This document shows, piece after piece, positions 45,448 through 54,714 of a DNA stretch of 64,000 nucleotides. The DNA is taken from contig NZ_JACGUT010000047.1 in assembly GCF_014076845.1 (NCBI RefSeq), positions 62,001-126,000 on the forward strand, read 5' to 3'. Source of the stretch: Colwellia sp. MB3u-41 (GTDB lineage: Bacteria > Pseudomonadota > Gammaproteobacteria > Enterobacterales > Alteromonadaceae). Made by a program: the position numbers and the translations under genes. The first letter of the stretch is position 1. Each line of letters opens with the position of its first letter. The notes beneath the pieces are model-generated. The model ran no database searches, was not told the DNA's origin, and worked only from the letters and a program-made list of their open reading frames with translations.

Positions 45448-47179
45448 CGAATATACCGATATATCTAATAAAGAGACTGAAATAAGCCCCGCAAATATTG
45501 AACAATTAAAGTCGATATCTATGATTTGGTTTGTACCCTTTGTTGCTTTGTTAATTGGCGCTTGGATGGTTTATTATCAGTGGAGTAATGAAGGTCCAAT
45601 AATCACCATCGCGTTCGATTCTGCTGAAGGTATGGAGATAGGTAAGACTAAAATAAAAACCTATAATGTCGACATTGGTGAAGTATCTAATATCGTACTT
45701 AACGAAAATGCAGATGGCGTTATTGTAACGGCAAGAATGACAAAAAATGCAGAAAAATTACTTAATCAAAACAGTAATTTTTGGCTAGTGTCACCAGAAA
45801 TTTCACATACCGGAATTTCTGGTTTAAGTACCTTAATATCAGGCGTGTATATTGAATTTTCTCCGTCTTCTATTTATGCAGACGAAGTCGATGAGTTAAC
45901 ATCAGAGTTTATTGCGCTAAAAGATCCACCGGTAACTCCTCCCGGAACACCTGGTTTACATTTAACGTTAAACAGTAACGATCAGTTTGCTTATTCAAAA
46001 GGTGACCCAATCATATATAAAGGCTTAACGGTTGGTCAGTTTGAGCACATTCACTTCAACCTTGAAGAACGTGTAGTTTATTACAATGCTTTTATTAAAG
46101 CGCCGTATCATCAATTAGTCACTACCAACACTAAGTTTTGGGATGTTAGTGGTTTACGGATGGACTTAACGGCCGATGGTTTATCAATACAAACCGGTAA
46201 CATAGAAACCATGTTAACTAACGGGGTTACTTTCGATGTGCCCAAAGGCATGGTAAAGGGCGAAGAAATTACCGAGCGATCATACTTTGATATCTATGCC
46301 AATTATAAGGCAGCGGACGATGAACGTTATAAATACTCTGTTGAATACATTGTTTTGGTCAGTAATACCATACGCGGTTTGAATGTTGGCGCCCCAGTTG
46401 AATATAGAGGAGTATTAATAGGGCATGTTAAATCTATTAACCTATTAGCACAAAGAAATAGCGATAGACCTCAAGTTTTTCAGGACGACATAAAAATACC
46501 CATTTTGATAAGTTTACAACCTGGAAGAGTTGGCTTACCCGATAATGAAATGGGTGTAAGCCTTATGAAACAGCAACATCAGTTATGGATTAAAGACGGT
46601 TTAAGAGCGAGTTTAAAAACGGGTAGTTTATTGACAGGTAGTTTGTTTATTGATTTTCAGCATTATCCTGATTTGAATAAAGAGGAAAAAAATACACAAA
46701 GAACTGATTTTGAAAATAGCCAATATGGTGAATATACGATCATCCCTAGTGTTGATGATGAGTTTTCACAAATTACCGCGAAGGCAAGCCAGTTCATCGA
46801 TAATCTTAATGCGCTACCATTAGATAAAATTTCTGGTAATACCAACGAACTTATTACTGAATTCACCCAAACAGCAAAGTCATTTCAAAGTGTTAGTGAT
46901 AATTTATCAGGCGTACTTGATGGTGTGAATCAGCAACAATTGACTCAGGAATTGATAACTACCCTGCAAAGCTACACAAAATTAAGTAAAGATCTCTCTG
47001 CTGGTTCTAAAGGGTATGAAGACCTTCGTCAAACATTATCGGCATTAACTAAGGTTATGAATGAATTACAGCCACTTCTTAATCAATTAAAACACCAACC
47101 TAACGGCTTAATATTTGAATCAGGTAAAGTTGATGCGATTGAACCTAAAAAATATACACCTAATAAGAAGGCAGGATGA
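45437..47179 (+). CDS. pqiB: PqiB, MCE-domain envelope protein
   Basis: A 580-residue protein anchored by one helix (about residues 30-50, WFVPFVALLIGAWMVYY) with three consecutive MCE domains, starting near ITIAFDSAEGMEIG, LHLTLNSNDQFAYSKG and YSVEYIVLVSNTIRGL, and a C-terminal helical stretch (about 460-560) expected to form the needle. MCE rings span the periplasm to move lipids. The frame begins at an upstream ATG (45383) deep inside pqiA; ATG 45437 is chosen because it has GAAGAG upstream and the normal start context. Confidence 0.93.
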   Translation: MTNNEYTDISNKETEISPANIEQLKSISMIWFVPFVALLIGAWMVYYQWSNEGPIITIAFDSAEGMEIGKTKIKTYNVDIGEVSNIVLNENADGVIVTARMTKNAEKLLNQNSNFWLVSPEISHTGISGLSTLISGVYIEFSPSSIYADEVDELTSEFIALKDPPVTPPGTPGLHLTLNSNDQFAYSKGDPIIYKGLTVGQFEHIHFNLEERVVYYNAFIKAPYHQLVTTNTKFWDVSGLRMDLTADGLSIQTGNIETMLTNGVTFDVPKGMVKGEEITERSYFDIYANYKAADDERYKYSVEYIVLVSNTIRGLNVGAPVEYRGVLIGHVKSINLLAQRNSDRPQVFQDDIKIPILISLQPGRVGLPDNEMGVSLMKQQHQLWIKDGLRASLKTGSLLTGSLFIDFQHYPDLNKEEKNTQRTDFENSQYGEYTIIPSVDDEFSQITAKASQFIDNLNALPLDKISGNTNELITEFTQTAKSFQSVSDNLSGVLDGVNQQQLTQELITTLQSYTKLSKDLSAGSKGYEDLRQTLSALTKVMNELQPLLNQLKHQPNGLIFESGKVDAIEPKKYTPNKKAG

Positions 47180-47808
47180 ACTCAATGAAAACACCCCCCC
47201 CCATTTTTATCAGGCACTTTTTAACACTAGCTTTATCAACCTTAGTTTTTTTTCTAAGTAGTTGTAGCTCAAATTCAGAAATTCCCTTGGAAACAAATTA
47301 CTACCTACTTAATAGCCAACACTTAGCTAAAAATTCGGTAAATATTAACAAAACAGTAGTGGTAGAAGTGCTAGAACTTCCGGCTTATCTAGACCAACCA
47401 CAATTAGTCATGCAGCTAAATAGACATCAATTACATTATGCTCGTTTTGATGTGTGGGCAGAGCCGCTGCAAGCTGGTTTTACCAAAGCGTTAATTAATG
47501 ATTTAAACTTAAATAATAACCGTATTCAATTTGTTACTGACGAAGTAAAGTCGAACAAAAAAAGTAATGATAAGTTAATGGTGAGAATTGATTATTTTCA
47601 TCCCAGCACAGCTTCAAAGGTTGTATTATCTGGTGTATTTTGGACAGAGAATAATGAGGACAAAAACATAATACAGCAGCACTTTTCCTTCGAATTATTA
47701 TTAAATGAAGATGGCTACACTCATGCAGTTTCCCAAATGCGACGATTGGTGTCGATGATGTCAGCGTCAGTTATATTAAAGAACTATCACATAACGAGAG
47801 AGAACTAA
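47176..47808 (+). CDS. pqiC: PqiC, ABC-type transport auxiliary lipoprotein
   Basis: A 210-residue outer-membrane lipoprotein with lipobox LSSC after a signal segment (FLTLALSTLVFFLSSC). The body matches PqiC: YYLLNSQHL, VVVEVLELPAYLDQPQLVMQ, YARFDVWAEPLQAGF. It overlaps pqiB by 4 bp and completes pqiABC. An eight-C run at about 47193-47200 in its signal-peptide region is a possible slippage site. Confidence 0.9.
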   Translation: MNSMKTPPPIFIRHFLTLALSTLVFFLSSCSSNSEIPLETNYYLLNSQHLAKNSVNINKTVVVEVLELPAYLDQPQLVMQLNRHQLHYARFDVWAEPLQAGFTKALINDLNLNNNRIQFVTDEVKSNKKSNDKLMVRIDYFHPSTASKVVLSGVFWTENNEDKNIIQQHFSFELLLNEDGYTHAVSQMRRLVSMMSASVILKNYHITREN

Positions 47809-49046
47809 TAAATTGATGTTAGCTGTATGATCAGAAAATTGACCTTGTTATTCAGGGGGCTTCATGTCTTGAATGTGCACTTAGTTGACACTATTTTTTA
47901 GCGACGTATTAGATCTTTCATAATTTTCTCACAACTTTTACGCAAGAATTATCATGATTTGTGAAGTTCCACATACATTTACTTATTAATAATTGGTCTA
48001 GATATCCCTAAATATGAACTAACGGACTGTTCTAAAATACCAATTAACTCTTCATCCATAGATTGATATTCATCAGGGATATCTAATACTTAAATATCTT
48101 TAAATTTAAGTAATCGGTGAACTCAGCTTTAAGCCAACTTTTATGCTTCTCTTCCATCACAAACACAGTCTCAGCCGATAGAATATCTTTTACATTTACC
48201 GCTTTTTTTGTGCTTGAGCTAGTACCTGCTGATCTCACATTGAGCTCAGCATGATTTTTAAATATTTTTCTCAGGTAGGGCTACGCCACTTATTTTTATT
48301 ACAGATGAATAAGATATTTCTCAATTAATTTGCATTACATGTAGGCTGTTTTTAATGATCCGTTGGTCCAATATGAGTTTGCATTACCGTTGAAATTACT
48401 TTTTACATTCTGATTTAAGCAATCTATTTTCATTCTCTTTAGTTGGCAACATGCATGCATTGAGTATAAAGACTTTGAACTACTTAAAAATGGATTTAAT
48501 CCAAAACAGGTTAACTAATTGCGAAAGTCAGAAACTAAAAGACAGCATTAATACTGATCTTGCAGGAGTATTAGAGTACTTAGTTTTTATTTAGCAACCC
48601 CAAAGATCTTGTATCACTTTTAGTTCTTTATCCCCAAGGGAACGCATTACTTTAAATAAATTAAAATCAAATTCTCTTCGTCCTCCAGTCCATACCTCGA
48701 AAGTGAGCCTTAACATCCTTGACTCCCCAGATGAGCATACAGATAAATAGCCGGTTTGATTGTTATGAAGAACTTCCTAATGATTGAGAGTGGACTGTAA
48801 AGAAGATTGGATAACAGCCTACCATTACTGCTTTATATTACTTTTTTGTAGAAAACATCTTATTAAGGCTCAATTGCCTTAGTGATATTTCCAGTTGTGC
48901 GCAGTATACTATTCTCTTTTTAAACCCTACTCTCTAGATTAGCCTGCGCAAATTAATGAAGGCTTAAAGTTGGCTTTAAATTTTGGACTTATCCGCTATG
49001 TTGCTATTATGGCGGTTTTACGTTCCCTATAAGGCAGCATTACTGC
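47809..49046. other. Gene-poor region with a fossil phosphatase
   Basis: About 1.24 kb without an intact gene. The left third holds the LMW-phosphatase-like fossil on the minus strand (47979-48324). A 47-codon plus-strand frame (48451-48594) has no ribosome site or known homology. The remainder is unrecognised. Confidence 0.5.
47979..48324 (-). pseudogene. Low-molecular-weight protein tyrosine phosphatase-like gene, decayed
   Basis: From TTG 48322-48324 the minus strand reads LRNILFICNKNKWRSPT, which keeps the C(X)5R phosphatase loop, then TGA. After a frame change it continues FKNHAELNVRSAGTSSS, KDILSAETVFVMEEKHK and AEFTDYL, then shifts frame again to VLDIPDEYQSMDEELIGIL and ends at 47979. 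At least one stop and two frameshifts are needed, so it is not functional. The order and motifs match the small phosphotyrosine-phosphatase family. Confidence 0.72.
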
Positions 49047-50885
49047 GTGGAAGTTTTTCAACTTAGAGATTATCAACAAGAAGCCGTTTCTGCGGTGCTC
49101 AAACACTTTCGAAAAACCAATGAGTCTGCGGTGATTGTTTTACCTACAGGCTCAGGTAAAAGTCTGGTAATTGCCGAACTCGCTCGCTTGGCAAAGCGAA
49201 AAATACTGGTGCTCACCCATGTGAAAGAATTGGTCGAGCAAAATCATCAAAAATATGAAAGCTATGGTGTTACCGCCGGTATTTATTCTGCTGGATTAAA
49301 ACTGAAAGAAACGCAGCACCAAGTCACGTTCGCCAGCATACAATCGGCAGCCCGTAATCTAGATGACTTCTATGAGCCCTACTCTTTAATTATTATTGAC
49401 GAATGTCACAGAGTTAACTTAGCCAGCGCTGATATGTCTAATGAACAGTCTAATGATAAAGCTAAAGACGAAGCTAAAAGTAACCAGTATCAACAGATCA
49501 TTGAGAAATTGATGCAAGTTAACCCCAAGGTAAAATTATTGGGTTTAACCGCAACCCCCTATCGTTTGGGCATGGGCTGGATTTATAAAAAGCATTACCG
49601 TGGTTTTATGCGAAGTGAAGAAAAACGGCCTTTTGAACACTGTATTTATGAGCTACCGCTAAGTTACTTAATTAAACGCCAGTACTTAACCCAGCCCAAT
49701 TTAGTAGATGCCACCATAGAACACTATGATTTTAGTAACCTGCGAGCAAACGCCTCTGGCGACTATAGTCCTACGGATATTAATCACCTACTAAACAAAA
49801 ATCCCCGAGTGACTCAAGGCATTATGGAACAGGTCATTGAGTTAAGCCATAAACGTCAAGGTATTATGGTATTTGCCGCTACAGTTGAACATGCTAAGGA
49901 AGTCTTTAGTTATTTACCCACCCAATTGAGTGCGTTAATTACCGGGGCTACCGACAACACTGAGCGCGATAAGTTAATTAAGGCATTCAAACGTAAAGAA
50001 ATTAAATATTTGGTTAATGTTTCAGTATTAACCACTGGTTTTGATGCTCCCCATGTCGATATGATTGCAATATTACGTCCAACACAATCGGTTAGTCTCT
50101 ATCAGCAAATCATCGGTCGTGGTCTGCGTTTGAGTGATAACAAAAAAGATTGCTTGGTGATTGACTATACGGGCAATGATTATGACCTCTATCATCCCGA
50201 AGTCGGTGAGAAAAAGCCGAATGGTAAAAGTCAGCCCGTTCAAGTTGTTTGCCCAAGTTGTGAATTTCCCAATATATTTTGGGGCATTTGTGATGATGAT
50301 GGTTATTTAGTGGAACACTACGGGCGACGATGCAAAGCCCTCATCGATGATCCAAATGAAGAGCAAACTACCGAGAGTCAATGTGACTATCGTTTTGTCT
50401 TTAAAGAATGCCCTCACTGCGGTGGTGAAAATGACATAGCTGCTCGTAACTGTTTACAGTGCCTTGAGATCTTAGTCGACCCCGATGATATGTTAAAAAA
50501 GGCACTGCAACTTAAAGATTCAAAAATTATTCGCTGCGCAGGTCTTAATTTAACAAAAGTTAGTGATAAGGGCGCTGATAAGTTAAAAATCACTTACCAT
50601 GATGAGGAAGGCGCTGAACTCAATGAATCTTTTGACTTCGCTAAGCCAAATCAACTTAAAGCGTTCAATGATATCTTTTCTAAACGCCTTAGCGCTAAAA
50701 TCAGTGTTCAACTGGGCTCTACTGGGTCGTATGAAGTGACTAACCTTGAACAAGCATTAAAGTTAGCTAACATATTGCCGTGTCCTGATTTTGTCATTGC
50801 AAGAAAACAGAAATTCTACTGGCGCATTAAAAATAGACTTTTTGACTATCAAGGTAAATACCGAAAAGCCAATGAGCTTAAATAA
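49047..50885 (+). CDS. radD: RadD (YejH) superfamily 2 helicase-like ATPase
   Basis: A 612-residue protein starting at GTG. Motifs: I VLPTGSGKSLVIAEL, Ia LVLTHVKELVEQN, II IIDECHRVN (DECH), III GLTATPYRLG, VI QQIIGRGLRLS. A C-terminal zinc region has paired cysteines (VVCPSCEFPN, FKECPHCGGENDIAARNC, CLQC). RadD helps repair after radiation and modulates RecA-dependent strand exchange. It contains a short lysine/asparagine-rich insert near residue 130-150 relative to E. coli. Stands alone. Confidence 0.93.
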   Translation: MEVFQLRDYQQEAVSAVLKHFRKTNESAVIVLPTGSGKSLVIAELARLAKRKILVLTHVKELVEQNHQKYESYGVTAGIYSAGLKLKETQHQVTFASIQSAARNLDDFYEPYSLIIIDECHRVNLASADMSNEQSNDKAKDEAKSNQYQQIIEKLMQVNPKVKLLGLTATPYRLGMGWIYKKHYRGFMRSEEKRPFEHCIYELPLSYLIKRQYLTQPNLVDATIEHYDFSNLRANASGDYSPTDINHLLNKNPRVTQGIMEQVIELSHKRQGIMVFAATVEHAKEVFSYLPTQLSALITGATDNTERDKLIKAFKRKEIKYLVNVSVLTTGFDAPHVDMIAILRPTQSVSLYQQIIGRGLRLSDNKKDCLVIDYTGNDYDLYHPEVGEKKPNGKSQPVQVVCPSCEFPNIFWGICDDDGYLVEHYGRRCKALIDDPNEEQTTESQCDYRFVFKECPHCGGENDIAARNCLQCLEILVDPDDMLKKALQLKDSKIIRCAGLNLTKVSDKGADKLKITYHDEEGAELNESFDFAKPNQLKAFNDIFSKRLSAKISVQLGSTGSYEVTNLEQALKLANILPCPDFVIARKQKFYWRIKNRLFDYQGKYRKANELK

Positions 50886-51065
50886 ACTCATTAACTCGGG
50901 CTCATTTTCATAAAGAAGTTTAAACCCTATTGGAGTGGTACATCACTACTACCAGTAGATGGTACAACATGGTAAAGCCTATGAATAACCATTATAATCA
51001 ACACTTTATTATACTAGCTGTTCACTGAGTTAGTCAAAAACACCTTTTTTAGATATTCAGAAAGT

Positions 51066-51165
51066 AAGAGTCAGCTAATCTCTCGATTTACTGATTCTTT
51101 AATGTGGCGGTGAGAGTGAGTTTGAACTCTACTCGAAGGTTTAGTGCTATAAACCCTTGTTTATC
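51066..51165 (-). pseudogene. Decayed partial copy of tRNA-Ser and its terminator
   Basis: The order terminator-like hairpin (GTCAGCTAATC / GATTTACTGA), then GTGGCGGTGAGAG, TTTGAACTCTA and CTATAAACCCTTG parallels the intact tRNA-Ser locus 130 bp to the right. It covers the acceptor 3' strand, T-arm and variable arm only, with insertions, so it does not encode a tRNA. Confidence 0.65.
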
Positions 51166-51196
51166 GTTAACGTGAATGTTTTCAGTTCAAAATGCA

Positions 51197-51226
51197 AAAA
51201 CCCGCTAATCTTTCGATTAACGGGTT
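51197..51226 (-). terminator. Terminator of tRNA-Ser
   Basis: On the minus strand AACCCGTTAATC pairs (one G-T) with GATTAGCGGGTT across a GAAA loop, followed by a T-run from the A5 at 51196-51200. It lies 10 bp past the tRNA. Confidence 0.8.
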
Positions 51227-51235
51227 TTCTATGTT

Positions 51236-51326
51236 TGGCGGTGAGATAGAGATTTGAACTCTAGAAGGGCTATAAACCCTTGCTGGTTTTCAAGACCAGT
51301 GCTTTCGACCACTCAGCCATCTCACC
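51236..51326 (-). tRNA. tRNA-Ser (TGA)
   Basis: A 91-nt class II tRNA with encoded CCA. Acceptor stem GGTGAGA / TCTCACC, discriminator G, anticodon loop CTTGAAA within stem CTGGT/ACCAG giving anticodon TGA, and a long variable arm (AAGGGTTTATAGCCCTT) typical of serine tRNAs. Confidence 0.95.
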
Positions 51327-51474
51327 TGAATGTCTTAAAACAATTGCTTGCTTGAAGACGAGGCGAATATTAAAGTGTCGAAAAACACTTGTAAAGCATT
51401 TATTTTCAAAAGCTGACCGTTTGCTAAAAAAAACAACACATTGCTAGCTATTTAAACAACATTTAAGGTTGTAT

Positions 51475-52083
51475 ATGAATAATGAAAACTCTGCCCTGAA
51501 AATTTGTCGCTGTTCTTGGCTTAATATCTCAAAACCTGATTATGTAAAATATCATGATGAAGAATGGGGGGTTCCTCTTTATGATGATCAAAAACTCTTT
51601 GAGTATCTATGTTTGGAGTCTGCTCAAGCGGGTTTAAGTTGGTATACCATATTAAAACGTCGTGATGGATATCGGGCAGCATTTGATAATTTTGATATAA
51701 ATATTGTGGCTACTTATGATCAGAATAAAGTTGAAGTACTTTTACAAGACGTTAGTATCATTCGGCATCGAGCCAAAATTAACGCTGCCATTAATAACGC
51801 ACAATGCTTTATTGATATTCAAAAGGAGTTTGGTAGTTTTAGCGCCTATATGTGGCAATTCGTTAATAACAAAACCATTGTAAATTCATGGAATAGCGGT
51901 GACAACAGCCCTGCTACATCTCCAGAATCAGATGCTTGGTGTAAAGATTTAAAACAGCGTGGTTTTAAATTTGTAGGTCCTACCATTTGCTATGCACATA
52001 TGCAGGCATGCGGTATGGTTAATGACCACAATATTGACTGTTACAAACGCTCACAAATTATTAATGAATATCAACAGATTTAA
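51475..52083 (+). CDS. tag: DNA-3-methyladenine glycosylase I
   Basis: A 202-residue Tag enzyme that removes 3-methyladenine from DNA. Motifs: ICRCSWLNISKPDYVKYHDE, EWGVPLYDD, FEYLCLESAQAGLSWYTIL, and GFKFVGPTICYAHMQACGMV with the zinc-binding N-terminal Cys and C-terminal Cys/His residues. The TTG at 51469 in frame is rejected: AAGG is spaced six bases before the ATG at 51475. Stands alone next to tRNA-Ser. Confidence 0.93.
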   Translation: MNNENSALKICRCSWLNISKPDYVKYHDEEWGVPLYDDQKLFEYLCLESAQAGLSWYTILKRRDGYRAAFDNFDINIVATYDQNKVEVLLQDVSIIRHRAKINAAINNAQCFIDIQKEFGSFSAYMWQFVNNKTIVNSWNSGDNSPATSPESDAWCKDLKQRGFKFVGPTICYAHMQACGMVNDHNIDCYKRSQIINEYQQI

Positions 52084-52220
52084 GCAACTAAATAATAGTA
52101 ATTTAAAAAACACCATGCCATAATATGTCAAGATGTCGAAGTAAATTTTAAGAATACTCTTGAATTCTACTTATACGGCCTTATCTAAAAAGTATAACCA
52201 AAGTTATCAGAGGAAGTTTT

Positions 52221-52886
52221 ATGCAATCAAATACTAGTTTACAGGGTAGCAAAAGTTCAGCTATCGAAATTAACAAGGTACTTAAAAACACTTACATGTT
52301 GTTGTCAATGACTCTAGCATTTAGTGCCGTTACTGCCGCTATTTCTATGGCAATGAACCTACCACGTGGTGCAGCGCTTATAATGACCTTAGTTGCTTTT
52401 GGTTTGATGTTTGTCGTAAACAAAAAAGCTGATTCAGCGAGTGGTATTTTTTGGATATTTGCTTTCACCGGATTAATGGGCGCCTCTTTAGGACCAATGC
52501 TTAGCCACTATGCTTCAATGCCAGGCGGCCCATCAATGATAATGCAAGCACTAGGTGGAACAGCATTAATATTTTTCGCCTTATCAGGTTACGCATTAAC
52601 CAGTAAAAAAGACTTCTCGTTTATGGGTGGTTTTTTAATGGTTGGTTTAATCGTTGCAGTTATTGCCATGATAGCGAATATGTTTTTCCAAATACCTGCG
52701 CTTTCGTTAGCAATTAGTTCTGCAGTTATTATGATCATGTCAGGTTTAATTTTATTTGATACCAGCCGTATTATCCGCGGTGGTGAAACCAATTACATTC
52801 GTGCAACGATTTCACTTTATTTAAGTGTTTACAACATTTTCGTTCACTTGCTAAGCATGTTAGGTATTTTGGGCAGCGACGATTAA
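52221..52886 (+). CDS. yccA: YccA, Bax inhibitor-1 family membrane protein
   Basis: A 221-residue protein with seven hydrophobic helices after a short polar N-terminus (MQSNTSLQGSKSSAIEIN). In E. coli YccA is a substrate and modulator of the FtsH protease. GAGGAAG upstream supports the start. It is followed by a terminator and then tusDCBE, the order seen in many gammaproteobacteria around tusE/yccA. Confidence 0.92.
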   Translation: MQSNTSLQGSKSSAIEINKVLKNTYMLLSMTLAFSAVTAAISMAMNLPRGAALIMTLVAFGLMFVVNKKADSASGIFWIFAFTGLMGASLGPMLSHYASMPGGPSMIMQALGGTALIFFALSGYALTSKKDFSFMGGFLMVGLIVAVIAMIANMFFQIPALSLAISSAVIMIMSGLILFDTSRIIRGGETNYIRATISLYLSVYNIFVHLLSMLGILGSDD

Positions 52887-52931
52887 TGTCTCAAGGTCAT
52901 AGAATATAAGCTGATTATTGCTTATAATATT

Positions 52932-52967
52932 AAACCTCGCTGGTCTTATGATCACCGAGGTTTTTTT
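52932..52967 (+). terminator. Terminator of yccA
   Basis: AAACCTCG (52932-52939) pairs with CGAGGTTT (52956-52963); an inner TGGTC/GATCA extends the stem around a TTAT loop. A T-run (52961-52967) follows. Confidence 0.88.
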
Positions 52968-53001
52968 ATAGTTATTTGTTTTTGAACATCTAGGACATCT
53001 T

Positions 53002-53376
53002 GTGAAAAGTATCGCTTTTGTTATCACCACTCCTCCCAACAGTAATTTAACCGCTACCGCTATTAATATGGTTACCGCTGCCTTAAAAAGTGGTATTGAA
53101 GTTGTTGGAGTATTTTTTTATCAAGACGGTGTTTTAAATGGTAGCCTACACCTTGCCCTACCTAATGACGAATACCAAGCACATCAGCAATGGCAACAGC
53201 TTCACAACGACCATAACCTTGCTTTACATTTATGTGCTACGGCAGCAGATAAACGTGGGTTAATTGACGATATTAGTGATAACCAAGCGACTCATATTCA
53301 TCAAGCATTTACCTTGTCAGGCTTAGGTGAGTTAGTAGAATTGAATGTAAACGCTGATCGTTTAATTCAACTGTAA
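53002..53376 (+). CDS. tusD: Sulfurtransferase subunit TusD
   Basis: A 124-residue DsrE-fold protein starting at GTG with AGGA eight bases upstream. The sulphur-carrying cysteine is in LHLCATAADKRG (about residue 78). TusD relays persulphide from TusA to TusE within the TusBCD hexamer for 2-thiolation of tRNA wobble uridines. First of four ordered tus genes. Confidence 0.92.
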   Translation: MKSIAFVITTPPNSNLTATAINMVTAALKSGIEVVGVFFYQDGVLNGSLHLALPNDEYQAHQQWQQLHNDHNLALHLCATAADKRGLIDDISDNQATHIHQAFTLSGLGELVELNVNADRLIQL

Positions 53377-53383
53377 GGAATTT

Positions 53384-53755
53384 ATGATGACCCAACCTGA
53401 AAAATCCGTTGCTATAATTAATGCCAGCGCACCATTGTCAAAAGCCAATGCTAAAGATGCTCTCGATATTGCACTTATTTTTGGCTCTTATGAACAAGCC
53501 GTTAGTTTGTATTTTCTTGGTGAAGGCGTTTATCAATTAGTCGCGGGGCAACAGCCTGAGAAGGTTGAACAAAAAGACTTCTTAAAAACGTTTGCGGCTT
53601 TAGAGTTTTACGACATTGAAAATATTTATGTCTGTCATCATTCAATGATTGAACGTGGTTTAACGAACCATTTTTCTATTGAAAATGTACAAGTACTCAA
53701 CCGTGATGATTTTTCAACATCATTACATCAACATCAAACAATATTAAGGTTTTAA
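53384..53755 (+). CDS. tusC: Sulfurtransferase subunit TusC
   Basis: A 123-residue DsrF-like subunit of TusBCD. Motif YEQAVSLYFLGEGVYQLV and ENIYVCHHSMIERGL are characteristic. AAGGA precedes the ATG; gap to tusD is 7 bp. Confidence 0.9.
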   Translation: MMTQPEKSVAIINASAPLSKANAKDALDIALIFGSYEQAVSLYFLGEGVYQLVAGQQPEKVEQKDFLKTFAALEFYDIENIYVCHHSMIERGLTNHFSIENVQVLNRDDFSTSLHQHQTILRF

Positions 53756-53761
53756 CCGACA

Positions 53762-54058
53762 ATGAGTATGCTTCATTTAGTGCGCACTTCCGCTTTTCAA
53801 GCGAATGATTTCCAGCAATGCCTTAACGTAATACAAACAAGTGACACCCTCGTTTTACTCGATGATGGTTGCTACAATATTAGTCATGATTTATGGCAAA
53901 AAGCTTTAAATAAAGTCACCCTATCAGCACTTTATATTGTTGAGGCACATGCTCAAGCAAGAGCAATAGCTATTGATAAAAACATAATTAATACGTTATC
54001 ACTAGAAGCTTTAATGACCCTTATTTGTGAAACAGAAAAATCGGTAACTTGGCAATGA
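53762..54058 (+). CDS. tusB: Sulfurtransferase subunit TusB
   Basis: A 98-residue DsrH-like subunit: [17 protein letters not shown] and [12 protein letters not shown]. It starts 6 bp after tusC and its TGA overlaps the tusE ATG, so translation is coupled. Confidence 0.9.
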   Translation: MSMLHLVRTSAFQANDFQQCLNVIQTSDTLVLLDDGCYNISHDLWQKALNKVTLSALYIVEAHAQARAIAIDKNIINTLSLEALMTLICETEKSVTWQ

Positions 54059-54387
54059 GCTTACGCTTTAATGCACAAGAAATAGCTACCGACAAACAAG
54101 GCTATTTAATTAATTTTAAAGAATGGCACAGTGATTTAGCGCAGTTAATTGCAGATAAAGACGAACTGTTATTAACGGAACAGCATTGGGAAGTTATACG
54201 CTTCGTTAGGGCGTTTTATCTAACCTACAACACATCTCCTGCGATCAGAGCATTGACGAAGGCGATGAAAGCTGAGTTTGGTGAAGAAAAAGCCAGTAGT
54301 CGGTATTTATATCGATTATTCAAGGAAGGTCCAGCAAAACAAGCAACAAAGTATGCTGGCTTACCCAAGCCAGCACGATGTATTTAA
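54055..54387 (+). CDS. tusE: Sulphur carrier TusE (DsrC family)
   Basis: A 110-residue DsrC-fold protein with the conserved penultimate cysteine (KPARCI end) that accepts sulphur and hands it to MnmA. The C-terminal tail is intact. The frame also has a TTG at 54049, but the ATG at 54055 overlapping the tusB stop is preferred. Confidence 0.92.
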   Translation: MSLRFNAQEIATDKQGYLINFKEWHSDLAQLIADKDELLLTEQHWEVIRFVRAFYLTYNTSPAIRALTKAMKAEFGEEKASSRYLYRLFKEGPAKQATKYAGLPKPARCI

Positions 54388-54403
54388 GCTCAATATTTAA
54401 ATA

Positions 54404-54607
54404 TTAAACCTTAATATTAACATTATGCCCACTAACACCAACCGCAGGTAAAGCGGCTGAATTGCCCCCTCCAGCGGAAGTAAGAAGTGTTAACGCCATT
54501 TTCCCCTCAAGCTCTTGCTGCCCCTGTGCTAGCTTAGCCGTTAACAACGCGTGCCCAGTGGTTATATTGGCCTGAAAACTTTCAGTATTATTTATTGATA
54601 TAGACAT
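54404..54607 (-). CDS. Small hypothetical protein
   Basis: A 67-residue protein convergent with tusE. It has an N-terminal polar part (MSISINNTESFQANITTG), a helix rich in Leu/Gln (ALLTAKLAQGQQELEGKMAL) and a Gly/Ser-rich end with VGVSGHNVNIKV. No family recognised. The ATG at 54607 with GAGCGG upstream is chosen over an upstream TTG. Confidence 0.55.
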   Translation of the reverse strand: MSISINNTESFQANITTGHALLTAKLAQGQQELEGKMALTLLTSAGGGNSAALPAVGVSGHNVNIKV

Positions 54608-54714
54608 AAAGCCGCTCACATTTTGGCTATTCAATATAGCAAGTTAAAAAAATTACAATGTTTATTAAAAACTGTATCGACAATATTTATTAAAACTTTA
54701 GTTCATGAAAATAT

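Larger units (their letters stand above)
50886..51235. other. Region between radD and tRNA-Ser
   Basis: About 350 bp. It contains the decayed tRNA-Ser copy (51066-51165) and the tRNA-Ser terminator (51197-51226). The first 180 bp have no recognised feature. Confidence 0.5.

Noticed and set aside
48451..48594. 47-codon plus-strand frame between the phosphatase fossil and radD
   Set aside because: No ribosome site, no recognised motif; length is expected by chance in AT-rich DNA.
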